Of a DNA stretch of 64,000 nucleotides, positions 46,101-54,207 are shown piece by piece. The notes under the pieces were generated by a model, which had not been told where the DNA came from, searched no databases, and worked only from the letters and a program-made list of their open reading frames with translations. The DNA is from Rhizobium brockwellii (lineage in GTDB: Bacteria > Pseudomonadota > Alphaproteobacteria > Rhizobiales > Rhizobiaceae). Location of the stretch: NCBI RefSeq assembly GCF_000769405.2, contig NZ_CP053439.1, positions 682,001-746,000 of the forward strand, written 5' to 3'. Position 1 is the first letter of the stretch. Every line of letters begins with the position of its first letter. The translations under genes were made by a program, and so were the position numbers.

Positions 46101-46531
46101 GCGCCGAAAAGCCCGGCGTGCTCGAGCCGCTCGTCGACGGTTGGCACGATACCGGCGACATCGTCACCATCGACGAGGACGGCTTCGTCAAGATCCGCGG
46201 CCGCGCCAAACGCTTCGCCAAGATCGGCGGCGAAATGATCTCGCTCGCCGCCGTCGAGACGCTCGCTGCCGAGCTCTGGCCGGGCGCGCTGTCGGTCGTC
46301 TCCTCGCTGCCCGACGCCAAGAAGGGCGAGCGCCTGGTGCTCCTGACCGACGCCCCCACCGCCACCCGCGCCGAATTCCTCGCCTTCGCCAAATCGAAGG
46401 GCGCCATGGACATGATGGTGCCGGCCGAGGTCAATATCGGCAAGGTGCCGGTACTGGGTTCGGGCAAGGTCGATTTCGTCGCGGCGCGCAAGCTGGCGGA
46501 AGGTGCGGTGCAGGCGGGGGAGGCGGCGTAG
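43136..46531 (+). CDS. Aas-like MFS / acyltransferase / acyl-ACP synthetase
   Basis: An approximately 1131-residue three-domain membrane protein. Residues 1-410 are an MFS transporter (LTAFNDNFLKNTLVFLILF onward, about 12 helices). Residues about 420-620 are PlsC-like with NHVSLLDGA and FPEGRLTVTG. Residues about 640-1131 are an AMP-binding synthetase with FTSGSEGTPKGVVLTHRN, GYGVTETAP and WHDTGDI. Such fusions take up and re-acylate lysophospholipids. GTG 43136 follows AGAGGAACGA; ATG 43151 is possible. Confidence 0.9.
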   Translation: MQHNLMTSRKFAPLFWTQFLTAFNDNFLKNTLVFLILFKMSASEGAALVTLAGVILIVPFLLLSALGGELADKHDKAKIAELLKRCEIAVAALAVIGLAFSSIFVLMAALFGFGIVSALFGPIKYGILPDHLERRDLPKANAWIEGGTFIAILAGTIIAAFAFSGGDNVLIFGSMMMGLSVLCWLASRMIPPTGSKAPDLEIDRNVIRSSYTLVMEIRADKRLWRSALMNCWFWLVGAFVLSILPTMVTELLGGSELVVPAYLTVFAIAVAIGSAIAAWMSSGRIVLLPAPVGTALLGLFSLDLAWNLWGLASVSHATTIATFFAGQNTIRVAIDLAGMAIAGAFIAVPTFAALQTWAHEDRRARVIGAANVLSALFITVGLGLVAAVQALGASIPQILIGLGIINFAVAWLMLKTLPTNPFRDFISILFRAFMRLEVEGLENIKKAGRAPIIALNHVSLLDGALALAITEEEPTFAVDYKIAQAWWVRPFLKMCKFLPLDPTKPMATRSLIKVVQDGNPIGIFPEGRLTVTGTLMKVYDGAAMVADKTGSMVVPVKIDGLEKSYLSYLDNGKIRRRLFPKVKVTILEPVKLEVPPELKGRKRRTAAGAALYQVMSNLLFQTADTSSTVLDRVIQAGHEFGMSKLAVEDPVTGRLTYGKLLTGAAVLGAKFRTMFPEQNLGVMLPNANGAAATLLGVMSAGKVPAMLNFTAGAANILSACKAAQVKHVLTSRAFVTQAKLGAVIAEMEKQVTIVWLDDLRAEISLKDKILGYLRKARPLVKRLADDPAVILFTSGSEGTPKGVVLTHRNILSNAAQAAARIDFHSGDKVFNILPVFHSFGLTAGTVLPLISGVPVYFYPSPLHYRIVPELIYASNATIIFGTDTFLNGYSRTAHPYDFRSIRYIFSGAEPVKAATRQTYMEKFGLRILEGYGVTETAPVISINTPMYNKSGTVGKILPGMEWKLEPVPGIDEGGRLHVRGANVMAGYLRAEKPGVLEPLVDGWHDTGDIVTIDEDGFVKIRGRAKRFAKIGGEMISLAAVETLAAELWPGALSVVSSLPDAKKGERLVLLTDAPTATRAEFLAFAKSKGAMDMMVPAEVNIGKVPVLGSGKVDFVAARKLAEGAVQAGEAA

Positions 46532-47090
46532 AGCGGGGTCACTTCCTTGGAGGGGTGCCCCTCACCCTAACCTTACCGGGGTCGAGCCACCCGTCTCGAC
46601 CCGTCCTGCCGGACCCCCGCAAACGGGGCGAGGGGACGTGCCCTGCGAGAGGTTGGTGGGGAACGGAGAGGGCGCGGTATATCCCTTCTCCCCTCGGGGA
46701 GAAGGTGCCGGCAGGCGGATGAGGGGGCCACACGGCACACCCCTCTCGTAACAACCTATCCGGCGATTGAGACGACGCGAGCGGTGTGGAACTCACATGG
46801 TGTTGTTGGAAAGACCGGCGTCGCCGGCCCCCTCATCCGCCCTACGGGCACCTTCTCCCCGAGGGGAGAAGAGGGAATCGAGAGGTCGCGGCATGGTCCC
46901 TTCGCCCCGCAGGCAGGGGTCCGAAGGACGGGTCGAGACCAGTGGCTCGACCCCGGCAAAGGTGGCGGCAGCCGGATGAGGGGCGATCCCCGGCACAAAC
47001 CAGAAAGCAGCGGCCTCGCGCCGAGACTTCGTCAGCAGCATAACAGGCGGCACCCGGGCCGCCTGTTATGCATCTCAAACAAACCGTCCG
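46532..47090. repeat. Repeat-rich intergenic region (559 bp)
   Basis: Contains an inverted pair of CCTTCTCCCC...GGGGAGAAGGTGCC repeats (about 46686-46735 and 46828-46875). It also has two copies of the GTCGAGCCAC hairpin (46576-46616 and, inverted, 46918-46956). I see no credible gene. Confidence 0.65.
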
Positions 47091-47498
47091 TTACTTCTGT
47101 TCCGGCGCCAAAAACTCTGCGCAATAGGACGGGCCGTCGACGCCCGGGATATCGGCGACGGTGCGGATGTCGCGGATGGTGTAGTCGGAGCTGGTGGTGA
47201 TTTCGGCCTGGCAGCGCAGATAGGCGGTGCGGGCGGCGGAAATCTGCTTGCCGCGCTTGCCGTCGGCGCCTTCGGCATATTTCGCCGGAATGCGCACGGT
47301 CTTGTAGCCGCCGCGCCAGGTATAGACGGTGGTCGAGCCTTGCTCGCTGTCGCTGATCGGCGGCCCGTAGGCTGCAAAGAAGATGCCGGCCGATTTGCCG
47401 ACCCAGCGGGCCTCGATCGGGTTGCCGGCAGAAGGAATGGTCGTGCATCCGGCAAGTGCAATTGCAAGCCCGGCCGCGGTCATGGTGCGGAAATTCAT
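47091..47498 (-). CDS. Putative lipoprotein
   Basis: A 135-residue protein with signal peptide and lipobox (TAAGLAIALAGC). The mature part contains FFAAYGPPISDSEQGSTTVY and YTWRGGYKTVRIPAKY, suggesting a beta-rich domain of the type seen in small rhizobial outer-membrane lipoproteins, and two further Cys (LRCQ, YCAEF). ATG 47498 is chosen at the signal sequence; upstream residues in frame are not exported-protein-like. Confidence 0.75.
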   Translation of the reverse strand: MNFRTMTAAGLAIALAGCTTIPSAGNPIEARWVGKSAGIFFAAYGPPISDSEQGSTTVYTWRGGYKTVRIPAKYAEGADGKRGKQISAARTAYLRCQAEITTSSDYTIRDIRTVADIPGVDGPSYCAEFLAPEQK

Positions 47499-47759
47499 CG
47501 TGTCGTCCCTGATCTCAAGCGCATTGGCTGCGAAGCCGCCGTCGCAGCGGTTTCGCCTGTCCCGTCTGCCCTTTAGCGCGGAACCCGGCAAAAGAAAATT
47601 GCCCCTTTGACACTTCCGTTCGATTTGCGGCAGGTGTGGCTTTTTGCTGCAGCCGCGTGACCCCAAACCTGTCACGTCACGGTCAAAAATTCCGCCGGCT
47701 TTTTGGAATTTGGTGCTTGTGCAACCAGATAGGCTGTTCTATAGAAGCGCCGCTGGTCA

Positions 47760-47836
47760 CGGAGTGTAGCGCAGTCTGGTAGCGCACCACGTTCGGGACG
47801 TGGGGGTCGAGTGTTCGAATCACTCCACTCCGACCA
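47760..47836 (+). tRNA. tRNA-Pro (CGG anticodon)
   Basis: A 77-nt cloverleaf: acceptor CGGAGTG / CACTCCG, anticodon stem CCACG/CGTGG with loop TTCGGGA (anticodon CGG), and T-arm GAGTGTTCGAATCACTC. CCA is encoded. The accessory zone to 59 kb starts a few hundred bp downstream. Confidence 0.95.
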
Positions 47837-47842
47837 GCTAGA

Positions 47843-47865
47843 AACCCCGCTCCGGCGGGGTTTTT
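47843..47865 (+). terminator. Terminator after tRNA-Pro
   Basis: AACCCCGC / GCGGGGTT stem with a 4-nt loop and TTTTT, 6 bp after the tRNA. Confidence 0.85.
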
Positions 47866-47868
47866 CGT

Positions 47869-48197
47869 TTCTGCTGATCTCAGCCCAAATTCCCCAGGGT
47901 TTCACCATTTGGATCATGCGATCCCTGACCGCCCTCGCGCCTTGCGCGCTGTGGATCAAAAAGGAGCCCCGCCGAAACGGGGCAATTTGGGTACGGGCGG
48001 ATCGCACTGCAAGGGGTGGCGTACGGCCCCGTCACGAGGGGGCCCTGCGCGATCCTTGCGACCTAACCCATTGATAGCCTGAAAAGTTCCTGTGCGGTTC
48101 CGCACTAAGCGCCCCGCGCCTGAGGGATTGATGTCGGCACCTTGTTTCATTCGAATAGGAGCACATCTCGATGGAGTAAGCGCCGCCAGGAAAGCAA
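47869..48197. other. 329-bp intergenic region after tRNA-Pro
   Basis: Contains short hairpins such as GCCCCGCC-GAAAC-GGGGC near 47975 but no gene I can support. Confidence 0.4.
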
Positions 48198-48431
48198 ATG
48201 GCCTATGAGCCTGGTATGGCTATCGTCTTTGATAGCGTGACAAAGGCAGTGATCGTCAGTTTCCGCGGCGTCACGGTCTATCTGCCAGGTCCCTATGCTG
48301 ACCCAAGGGCGGCCGTCCCTACCGCCGAAGCGCATTGCCGCCGACCTGGCTGGCGAGATCGATTGCGACTTATATCAACGATCCACAAACGCAGATATTC
48401 GTATTGTGAATCGCTCGTCCTTTCGCAATGA
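48198..48431 (+). CDS. Doubtful small protein, possibly frameshifted
   Basis: A 77-codon frame starting MAYEPGMAIVFDSVTKAVIV after CAGGAAAGCA. The first 45 residues look protein-like, but the rest is Arg-rich. Another frame over 48297-48461 reads KRIAADLAGEIDCDLYQRST, which looks more natural. A frameshift near 48330 is possible. No family recognised. Confidence 0.35.
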   Translation: MAYEPGMAIVFDSVTKAVIVSFRGVTVYLPGPYADPRAAVPTAEAHCRRPGWRDRLRLISTIHKRRYSYCESLVLSQ

Positions 48432-48652
48432 GCGCGCATGCCGAGGCACAATGTGCTAAGCTCTTTTGGTCGGTATCGAACATCGTTGCCGGTCTATCGT
48501 CGCTGATCATCAACAATGTTAGTGGCTTATGTGCTGTTTTGTCATAAACGCACACTTTGGCGGGACCGATAGCCAGATCTTTGGCCGTTCCGTAGCTTTC
48601 ACGACACCCACAGGCGTTTGGTTGACATCCAAGCTCCCGACGCGGAGCTGCT

Positions 48653-49396
48653 ATGCCCCACTTCGACCAATCGACGGTCGAGAACACTCTGCTGAAATTG
48701 TTGAGCGTAGACGGCTTCGCACGTCTCTCTGGAGAGATGGAGCGCGTCGACCTTCCATTGCGGCATGTTCTTGTTGCTAGCGACGTCCCATCCACGCATG
48801 TCTGCTTCTTGGAAAGGGGATTGGGATCTATGGTTGTCGGCAGCACCGACGAAGAAGCGGTGGAGATTGGCCACATCGGGCCCGAAGGCGCATCCGGCAT
48901 GCACGTCGTCCTGGCGGTAGAGACCACCCCCACGCGCACGTTCATGCAAGTCGCAGGGTCGGGAATTATGGTGCCGATGGAGACGTTTCAGCGCGCGCTG
49001 GCCGATGATCCCGAGATGAAGGATTTCTTCCTTCGCTATGTTCACACAACCGTGCTGCAGCACGCACATTCGGCGCTTGCGAGCGCCCGCTTCAATATGC
49101 ATGAACGGTTGGCTCGATGGATCCTGATGTGTCACGATCGCCTTGAAGGCAACAACCTGGCAATTACCCATGAATTTCTGGCATTGATGCTCGGTGTCCG
49201 GCGTTCGGGCGTCACCAATGAACTACACGTGCTTGAGGGCGTCCACGCCATCCGGTCGACCCGCGGAAACGTTAGAATATTGGACAGGGAGAAATTGATC
49301 GAAATTGCCGGTGGCTGCTATGGAGTGCCGGAGCGCGAATACGAAAAAGTGCTGGGTCTTCCGCTCCGCGCCAGGTGCATTAGCCCGCTCGCTTAA
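48653..49396 (+). CDS. Crp/Fnr-family transcriptional regulator
   Basis: A 247-residue regulator with a cNMP-binding-like N-terminal domain (VCFLERGLGSMVVGS, then IGHIGPEGASGMHVVL) and a C-terminal winged helix (ITHEFLALMLGVRRSGVTNE). It lacks the N-terminal Cys cluster of FNR, so it is not an obvious oxygen sensor. ATG 48653 follows GCGGAGCTGCT. The target is unknown; small stress-type genes surround it. Rhizobia carry many such paralogues. Confidence 0.88.
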   Translation: MPHFDQSTVENTLLKLLSVDGFARLSGEMERVDLPLRHVLVASDVPSTHVCFLERGLGSMVVGSTDEEAVEIGHIGPEGASGMHVVLAVETTPTRTFMQVAGSGIMVPMETFQRALADDPEMKDFFLRYVHTTVLQHAHSALASARFNMHERLARWILMCHDRLEGNNLAITHEFLALMLGVRRSGVTNELHVLEGVHAIRSTRGNVRILDREKLIEIAGGCYGVPEREYEKVLGLPLRARCISPLA

Positions 49397-49565
49397 CCGC
49401 TTCCGAAAAAGGCAACACGAGCAGGATATCGCCTGTTTCGTTTCTGATCTCGACGCTCCTTGACCCGATCTCATATCCGAGGAGCACGGCACAGAATGTT
49501 GAAGGAGAAGCGTGGCATTCTAAATCCTTCAAAGCCGGCATGGCCGGCAGGATAGCCCTGTTCAT
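49380..49565 (-). CDS. Small conserved-looking protein
   Basis: A 61-residue protein (MNRAILPAMPALKDLECHAS, then SVEIRNETGDILLVLPFSEA). The ending resembles rhizobial DUF6894-like short proteins. ATG 49565 has GAGAGGCAAA upstream; longer frames up to 49685 have none. It converges on the Crp/Fnr gene, overlapping by 17 bp. Confidence 0.5.
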   Translation of the reverse strand: MNRAILPAMPALKDLECHASPSTFCAVLLGYEIGSRSVEIRNETGDILLVLPFSEAVKRAG

Positions 49566-49739
49566 TTTGCCTCTCTCCGTCGCGCTCAAGGCAACGGCAT
49601 CGATGACGCATTCGCCACTGTCCCATGTCATCGCCGGCAATTGTGCGCAACCGCACTGATGGTTGGCCTTCAGAGCTTGATGCACTACGGTTTTTTATCG
49701 CGATCCGGGTGAGCTGTTGCGGCGCTCAAGGAGGATGAT

Positions 49740-49988
49740 ATGACGGACTTCAATCTCTCACTCCAGCTAGCAGACGTGAGCATGCTTTCGGATGCTGTTC
49801 GGACTTGGTACCGGCATAATCACGCCACGCCAACGGAACAATCGACACAGCTGCTTTGCAGCGCGGCGTTCGACCTCTATAATCAAGGACACAGGACGCG
49901 CGAGGAACTGGTCACGCTGCTGATCACGAAGTTTGATTGCCTTCATTCGCTTGATGTCAACGCGCCGACGTCCACGTCTCATCATTAG
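49740..49988 (+). CDS. Small hypothetical protein
   Basis: An 82-residue soluble protein (MTDFNLSLQLADVSMLSDAV, then LLCSAAFDLYNQGHRTREEL). A strong ribosome site AAGGAGGATGAT fixes the ATG. Such short helical proteins are common in rhizobial accessory regions. Function unknown. Confidence 0.6.
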   Translation: MTDFNLSLQLADVSMLSDAVRTWYRHNHATPTEQSTQLLCSAAFDLYNQGHRTREELVTLLITKFDCLHSLDVNAPTSTSHH

Positions 49989-50182
49989 CACGGGATGATT
50001 TTAGGCCGGGTCGGCCGATGCAACGTGCGGCGCTGTGCTGCGGCCTCAGCCGCCGACTGTGAATTCACCCACCGCCAGTCCAACTATGGGATTTTTCAGC
50101 ATGGCCCCCTCTCCAAATTGGACGCCAACCATATCACGATCTCTCTTGGCCGGTCCGGTTTAGATCAGGTTCAGATCGGTGC

Positions 50183-50290
50183 GTGAGGTGCTGCGCCGGG
50201 AGCAGGCGCCGCAGTCAAAGCTGTCCAGTTGCTTGTGATTCCGAGCAGGCGCGACGGGCGTTTATAGCGGCAGCCAGGGCGAGCGACATC
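50183..50290 (+). pseudogene. Fragment of a DUF982 gene
   Basis: About 20 codons (EQARRAFIAAARASDIK) match the end of the intact DUF982 protein at 53942-54181 (EQVRRAFITAAKASDIK), in the same orientation, without the N-terminal domain. It lies in a 333-bp gap that also has a partial GATGATTTTAGGCC palindrome at 49993-50020. It may be a decayed paralogue or a scar. Confidence 0.55.
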
Positions 50291-50321
50291 AAGTGCGGCT
50301 CGCGATCGGCGGTATCTCGGA

Positions 50322-50771
50322 TCATTCCGACCGGAACGCGGCGGGAAGATCAACAGCGATATCAAGCGGCTGGAAATGCCGCAGGTTTTCCGTAATGACA
50401 GTGAGGTCGTAGGCCCGCGCGGTCGCTGCAATGATGAGATCGCCAAGGCCGGGATGACGGCCATAGCTCTCGGCTTCATCTTCGAGGGCGCCGACGATGC
50501 GCGCGACAACAGTATCCATCGGCAATATCCGTTCCCCGAAACTGTCGGTGATGACGTCCAGCCATGCCGAAAGGCGCTTTGCCCGCTCGATCCCGCCGCG
50601 ACGGTGAAGGCTCCGCATTCCCTTCTCGATCTCCGCGACCGATAGAGCCGACAGAAAGAGGCTATCGGCTTCGCCCTGCTCATGAAACCATGCCCGCACC
50701 GGATCGGACGGCGCCACCTTGCCCGGAGCGAACTTCGAAATGATATTCGTGTCGAGAAGATAGGCGGTCAC
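50322..50771 (-). CDS. vapC: VapC-like PIN-domain toxin
   Basis: A 149-residue PIN-domain ribonuclease. Four acidic residues are seen: YLLDTNIISKF (Asp), SVAEIEKG (Glu), GLGDLIIAATA (Asp) and ITENLRHF (Asn/Glu position), in VapC order. VapC toxins cleave tRNA or rRNA. Its start overlaps the antitoxin stop by 4 bp. The antitoxin is Phd-like rather than VapB-type. Confidence 0.87.
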   Translation of the reverse strand: MTAYLLDTNIISKFAPGKVAPSDPVRAWFHEQGEADSLFLSALSVAEIEKGMRSLHRRGGIERAKRLSAWLDVITDSFGERILPMDTVVARIVGALEDEAESYGRHPGLGDLIIAATARAYDLTVITENLRHFQPLDIAVDLPAAFRSE

Positions 50772-51019
50772 AGATCGATATCGCGCATTTTCGAAGGGTT
50801 CCGCTCCAGCTCGACCCCGCCGGGGAAGGTCAACAGGAAATCCCCGAAATTCGGCCGTGGTTTCTTCAAAGCCCTTTTCGCGGCCTCGGCCGCTTCGACG
50901 GACACAAGCACGGCAGCGGGCTTCCCGTGCCGGGTGATCGTCACGAATTCCCCGTTTGCCGCTTCATCCACCAGACCGGCGAAACCGGCTTTGGCCTCTG
51001 CCACGCTGATCGTCGACAT
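50768..51019 (-). CDS. Phd/YefM-family antitoxin
   Basis: An 83-residue antitoxin. The N-terminal ISVAEAKAGFAGLVDEAANG and FVTITRHGKPAAVLVS are the Phd/YefM dimer fold, and the acidic/proline C-terminus binds the toxin. ATG 51019 has AGGAGGCCGCA upstream; a longer frame does not. It is first in the operon with the VapC-like toxin. Confidence 0.87.
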   Translation of the reverse strand: MSTISVAEAKAGFAGLVDEAANGEFVTITRHGKPAAVLVSVEAAEAAKRALKKPRPNFGDFLLTFPGGVELERNPSKMRDIDL

Positions 51020-51277
51020 TGCGGCCTCCTGAATTAAATGACCATATATGGTCAAAATAGTCATTGTCGCTGACGGAATCAAGCGGGGGTTTCCAAGGGT
51101 GCAGTGGCGCTTTAGAATCAACCAGCCGAAAGCCCGCCCTTCCTCTGGTTATAATTTTTCTGCAGGAAAGTTATAACCGAGGCACGGCTGAACAGGAGCA
51201 GGATGGGGCCCTCAACGGCGTTTTTTCGTCTTCTTCTGCAAAACTTCATCCGAATAGCTGGCGGCTTGTGGCCGAGG

Positions 51278-51466
51278 CTACTTGTGCGGTTGGACGGCGG
51301 CAAGATGAGGGAGCTTACACCGCCAGTTGTCATCGGCCGTCGGCAGTATTGCGTATGCGGGATTCCGTTCGATTTCCGACCGCAAGGCTGCGTTGCGGGC
51401 TCGCAATTGGAGTGCACCGGTCGGTGGCGGAAGCGTCGAGACCTCGAACTCCGGTTCCGGAGTCAA
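51278..51466 (-). CDS. Possible third gene of the Panacea module
   Basis: A 62-codon frame that begins with TTG overlapping the toxin-like gene's TGA stop (CTTGACT). It encodes a polar peptide (TPEPEFEVSTLPPPTGALQL, then RARNAALRSEIERNPAYAIL) with an SH3-ligand-like proline run. The coupling suggests translation, but no homologue is known to me. Confidence 0.35.
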   Translation of the reverse strand: MTPEPEFEVSTLPPPTGALQLRARNAALRSEIERNPAYAILPTADDNWRCKLPHLAAVQPHK

Positions 51467-51861
51467 GCCGTTCCAGCTGGATTCACAAGAGCCGCAAGCA
51501 CTTCCTTGACGACAACGCGATCAGGTTTTGGCATCGATCGAACTGTATCGATGAAGATTGCCATCTCTTCGACTACGTCCTGCGGCATTGTTCCAAGCAC
51601 TTCCGCATCGTAAAGCTCAAGCTTTTCGGCGGTGTAGCGCGCGGCGATAGAAAAACTTATTGCAGTATAACCTGTTTCCGACGCGGGTAGAAACGGCATC
51701 CGCTTACATTCAATATTTAGGCAGTCTTTGTGGTTTGGGTCAGAGTTCAGATACAAGAACCTGCCAGCTGCGTTATCTCCAGGCAAGCAAATACAAAAGT
51801 GATACTTCTTGTAACCCGCCACAGGCGCGTAGATTCTGACTACGTCACCGGGCTTCATCAA
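51463..51861 (-). CDS. Putative toxin of a Panacea (PanAT-type) module
   Basis: A 132-residue protein starting MMKPGDVVRIYAPVAGYKKY and HFCICLPGD, a small beta-barrel beginning reminiscent of PemK/SH3-like folds, followed by helices. It overlaps the upstream Panacea-domain antitoxin gene by 4 bp. In PanAT systems the partner toxin is variable, so a toxin role is inferred from position. Confidence 0.5.
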   Translation of the reverse strand: MMKPGDVVRIYAPVAGYKKYHFCICLPGDNAAGRFLYLNSDPNHKDCLNIECKRMPFLPASETGYTAISFSIAARYTAEKLELYDAEVLGTMPQDVVEEMAIFIDTVRSMPKPDRVVVKEVLAALVNPAGTA

Positions 51862-52424
51862 AGGTGCTCGGATATAAACTGTAGCTCTTGCGCCTTCTCG
51901 AGGGCGGGAACGTCGTACAACATGACGTAACTTATATCGAACGATTTCTTATCGCTATCGTCTTCCCATGCGTCAACGTAAGCGGGGTCTTCATGGGTGA
52001 GTTTGCGGATCTGCGCAAAGCCCAGCGATTTTACTGTCACAAATGATTCGGCCAAAGCCTCGCAATCGCTCTCGGCAAGAATGCCTTCATCAAAAACGCG
52101 TTGCGCATCTGTATATCGATAGGTCTTCGCACCAGTCTGGATACGCGTCCACGGTAGGCCAGCGGCGACCGGGTCTTTCTTCAGAAGGTCATAGACACTG
52201 GAGGGCACAGGTCCGTGCTCCATAGCCACGTATCGGTCAAACGTGATGGGCCGGCCGTATTCATTTAGATGTCTACGATCAGCAAGGAAAATGGACTTCA
52301 CGATGTCGTACTGCGTAGCCTGCTTCCCAAGGCGGTCCGCCTCAGAAATCAGGAAGACAACCGTCTCAAGAATACGCGGCTCGTTAGGTGTAATCTGAAT
52401 GATGGGGGCCTTCGCACGCGTCAT
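51858..52424 (-). CDS. Panacea/SocA-domain (DUF4065-like) antitoxin
   Basis: A 188-residue protein with a DUF4065-like domain (LGKQATQYDIVKSIFLADRR, then GRPITFDRYVAMEHGPVPSS and VYDLLKK). The family includes SocA and the PanA antitoxins, which neutralise many unrelated toxins. ATG 52424 lies just downstream of the IS element's accessory flank. It is first in a coupled two- or three-gene unit. Confidence 0.85.
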   Translation of the reverse strand: MTRAKAPIIQITPNEPRILETVVFLISEADRLGKQATQYDIVKSIFLADRRHLNEYGRPITFDRYVAMEHGPVPSSVYDLLKKDPVAAGLPWTRIQTGAKTYRYTDAQRVFDEGILAESDCEALAESFVTVKSLGFAQIRKLTHEDPAYVDAWEDDSDKKSFDISYVMLYDVPALEKAQELQFISEHL

Positions 52425-52721
52425 GTGTTCTCCTGTTCGATCGAAGATCGAAACAAAACCGTTAGCTGCGCCATACTTCTTATATAGGCAGCGTTTATAA
52501 TTTATCTACATTTCGTCTTGCGGAACATGTTGCTCAAAGCTGGTAGCAGAATCGTCGTAAACCATCAAAGGGTTTGTTATCGACGCGGATCAACGGACAG
52601 GCCTCTTGCTCTTCGCCAAAACTGGCCATTGCCACGCGGATCGTCAGGTTCTTTTCGTATTATGGGTTCTTAGTAACGGTCTAAATGGCTTCTCTGGCAA
52701 GTATTCAGTCCTCCGGATTGC
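52425..52721. other. Gap between the Panacea gene and the IS630 element
   Basis: About 297 bp, AT-richer than neighbours, with no gene seen. Presumably holds the Panacea operon promoter. Confidence 0.4.
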
Positions 52722-53871
52722 TAGTGGATTGATCGCGACGAAAGATTCCGTCCTGAGATTCCCAACCGTTTGGGATTGTGCGACGGTTGGGGATGCGCAC
52801 AGGGATCACATTTGACGTCACCGCCGCCGACCGTTCTCGGCTTGAAGCCATCATTGCTGCCCCAACGTCTCCGCAGAAGCATGTCTGGCGGGCCAAGATC
52901 ATCTTGATGAGCGGCAACGGCCTGGGAACGGTCGCCATCATGCAGGCGACGGGAAAGTCCAAACCTTGCGTCTGGCGCTGGCAGGAGCGTTTCATGTCCG
53001 AGGGGGTCGATGGCCTGTTGCGCGACAAGAGCAGGCCTCCGGGCATGGCGCCTCTGGAGAGCGACGTGGTGGAGCAGGTCGTTGCGCTGACGCTGGAACC
53101 GCCTCGACAGGAGGCAACGCACTGGACCGTGCGTGCCATGGCAAATGCCGTTGGGATCGCGGCCTCTTCCGTCGTCAAGATCTGGCACGAGCATGGGCTG
53201 GCGCCGCATCGGTGGCGCAGTTTCAAACTCTCCAATGACAAGGCTTTTGCCGAGAAGCTTCACGATGTCGTCGGTCTCTACGTCTCGCCACCGACCCACG
53301 CCATTGTCTTGTCCGTCGATGAGAAAAGCCAGATCCAGGCGCTCGACCGGACCCAACCGGGCTTGCCGCTCAAGAAGGGGCGCGCCGGCACAATGACCCA
53401 CGATTACAAGCGCCACGGCACGACCACCCTGTTTGCCGCCCTCAATGTTCTCGACGGATCGGTCATCGGCCGAAACATGCAGCGCCACCGGCATCAGGAG
53501 TTTATTCGGTTCCTCAACGCCATTGAGGCGGAGCTGCCGAAAGATAAGGCGGTCCACGTCATTCTCGACAATTACGCGACGCATAAACAGCCGAAGGTCC
53601 GCGCCTGGCTGGCAAGGCATCCACGATGGACCTTCCACTTCGTCCCGATATCGTGCTCATGGCTCAATGCTGTCGAAGGCTTCTTCGCAAAACTGACACG
53701 CCGGCGGCTGAAGCACGGCGTTTTCCACTCCGTCGTTGACCTGCAGGCGGCCATCAACCGCTTCGTCAAAGAACACAACCACGAACCAAAGCCATTCATC
53801 TGGAAAGCAGACCCCGATGAGATCATCGCAGCCGTCAAACGTGGGCACCAAACGTTGGAATCAATCCACTA
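52722..53871. mobile_element. IS630-family insertion sequence
   Basis: Bounded by inverted repeats CTAGTGGATTGAT (52721-52733) and ATCAATCCACTAG (53860-53872), with TA at both edges as expected for IS630 target duplication. The single transposase frame is intact. It lies between the Panacea module and DUF982. Confidence 0.85.
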
Positions 53872-53872
53872 G
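52793..53872 (+). CDS. IS630-family transposase
   Basis: About 359 residues with an N-terminal HTH (WRAKIILMSGNGLGTVAIMQ) and a DDE-type C-terminal domain: VLSVDEKSQIQALDR (first Asp), VHVILDNYATHKQPKV (second Asp) and SWLNAVEGFFAKLTRR (third, Glu), the IS630/Tc1 layout. ATG 52793 (MRTGITFDVT) is chosen; GTG 52778 is possible. The stop TAG is formed by the TA at the right edge and the next base. Confidence 0.93.
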   Translation: MRTGITFDVTAADRSRLEAIIAAPTSPQKHVWRAKIILMSGNGLGTVAIMQATGKSKPCVWRWQERFMSEGVDGLLRDKSRPPGMAPLESDVVEQVVALTLEPPRQEATHWTVRAMANAVGIAASSVVKIWHEHGLAPHRWRSFKLSNDKAFAEKLHDVVGLYVSPPTHAIVLSVDEKSQIQALDRTQPGLPLKKGRAGTMTHDYKRHGTTTLFAALNVLDGSVIGRNMQRHRHQEFIRFLNAIEAELPKDKAVHVILDNYATHKQPKVRAWLARHPRWTFHFVPISCSWLNAVEGFFAKLTRRRLKHGVFHSVVDLQAAINRFVKEHNHEPKPFIWKADPDEIIAAVKRGHQTLESIH

Positions 53873-53941
53873 AATCATCTCAACCGGAACGAGTCCCGCA
53901 GTGATTCGTTGAGTCGCGTGTCCAGCGTGAGGGGCTGCATC

Positions 53942-54181
53942 ATGAGCAAACGACGAAGCTTCAAGCCGGTGAAAATCACCATCAATGGGAAGACCAGAAC
54001 CGTCTACAATGTCGTGCAGGCGGGGAACACTTTGCTGAATGATTGGCCCGAGCAGACGCCGGCGGCCAAGGTGGCCGAGCGGCTTGTGCTTGATGTGTTC
54101 AATGATGCGGCCGGGCCGGAGCAGGTGCGGCGGGCATTCATTACCGCGGCGAAGGCGAGCGACATCAAGTTCAGCTCCTGA
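53942..54181 (+). CDS. DUF982 protein
   Basis: A 79-residue protein. FKPVKITINGKTRTVYNVVQ, then TLLNDWPEQTPAAKVAERLV and a final RRAFITAAKASDIK are the DUF982 pattern, almost confined to Rhizobiales and of unknown role. ATG 53942 is chosen over the 11-codon longer frame. A fragment of a relative is at 50183-50290. Confidence 0.85.
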   Translation: MSKRRSFKPVKITINGKTRTVYNVVQAGNTLLNDWPEQTPAAKVAERLVLDVFNDAAGPEQVRRAFITAAKASDIKFSS

Positions 54182-54207
54182 GCGGCGGTGTCGGCAAAAG
54201 CCATGGC

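Noticed and set aside
46503..47200. Several short frames in the repeat-rich gap
   Set aside because: They translate palindromic repeats, share no protein-like composition and lack ribosome sites.
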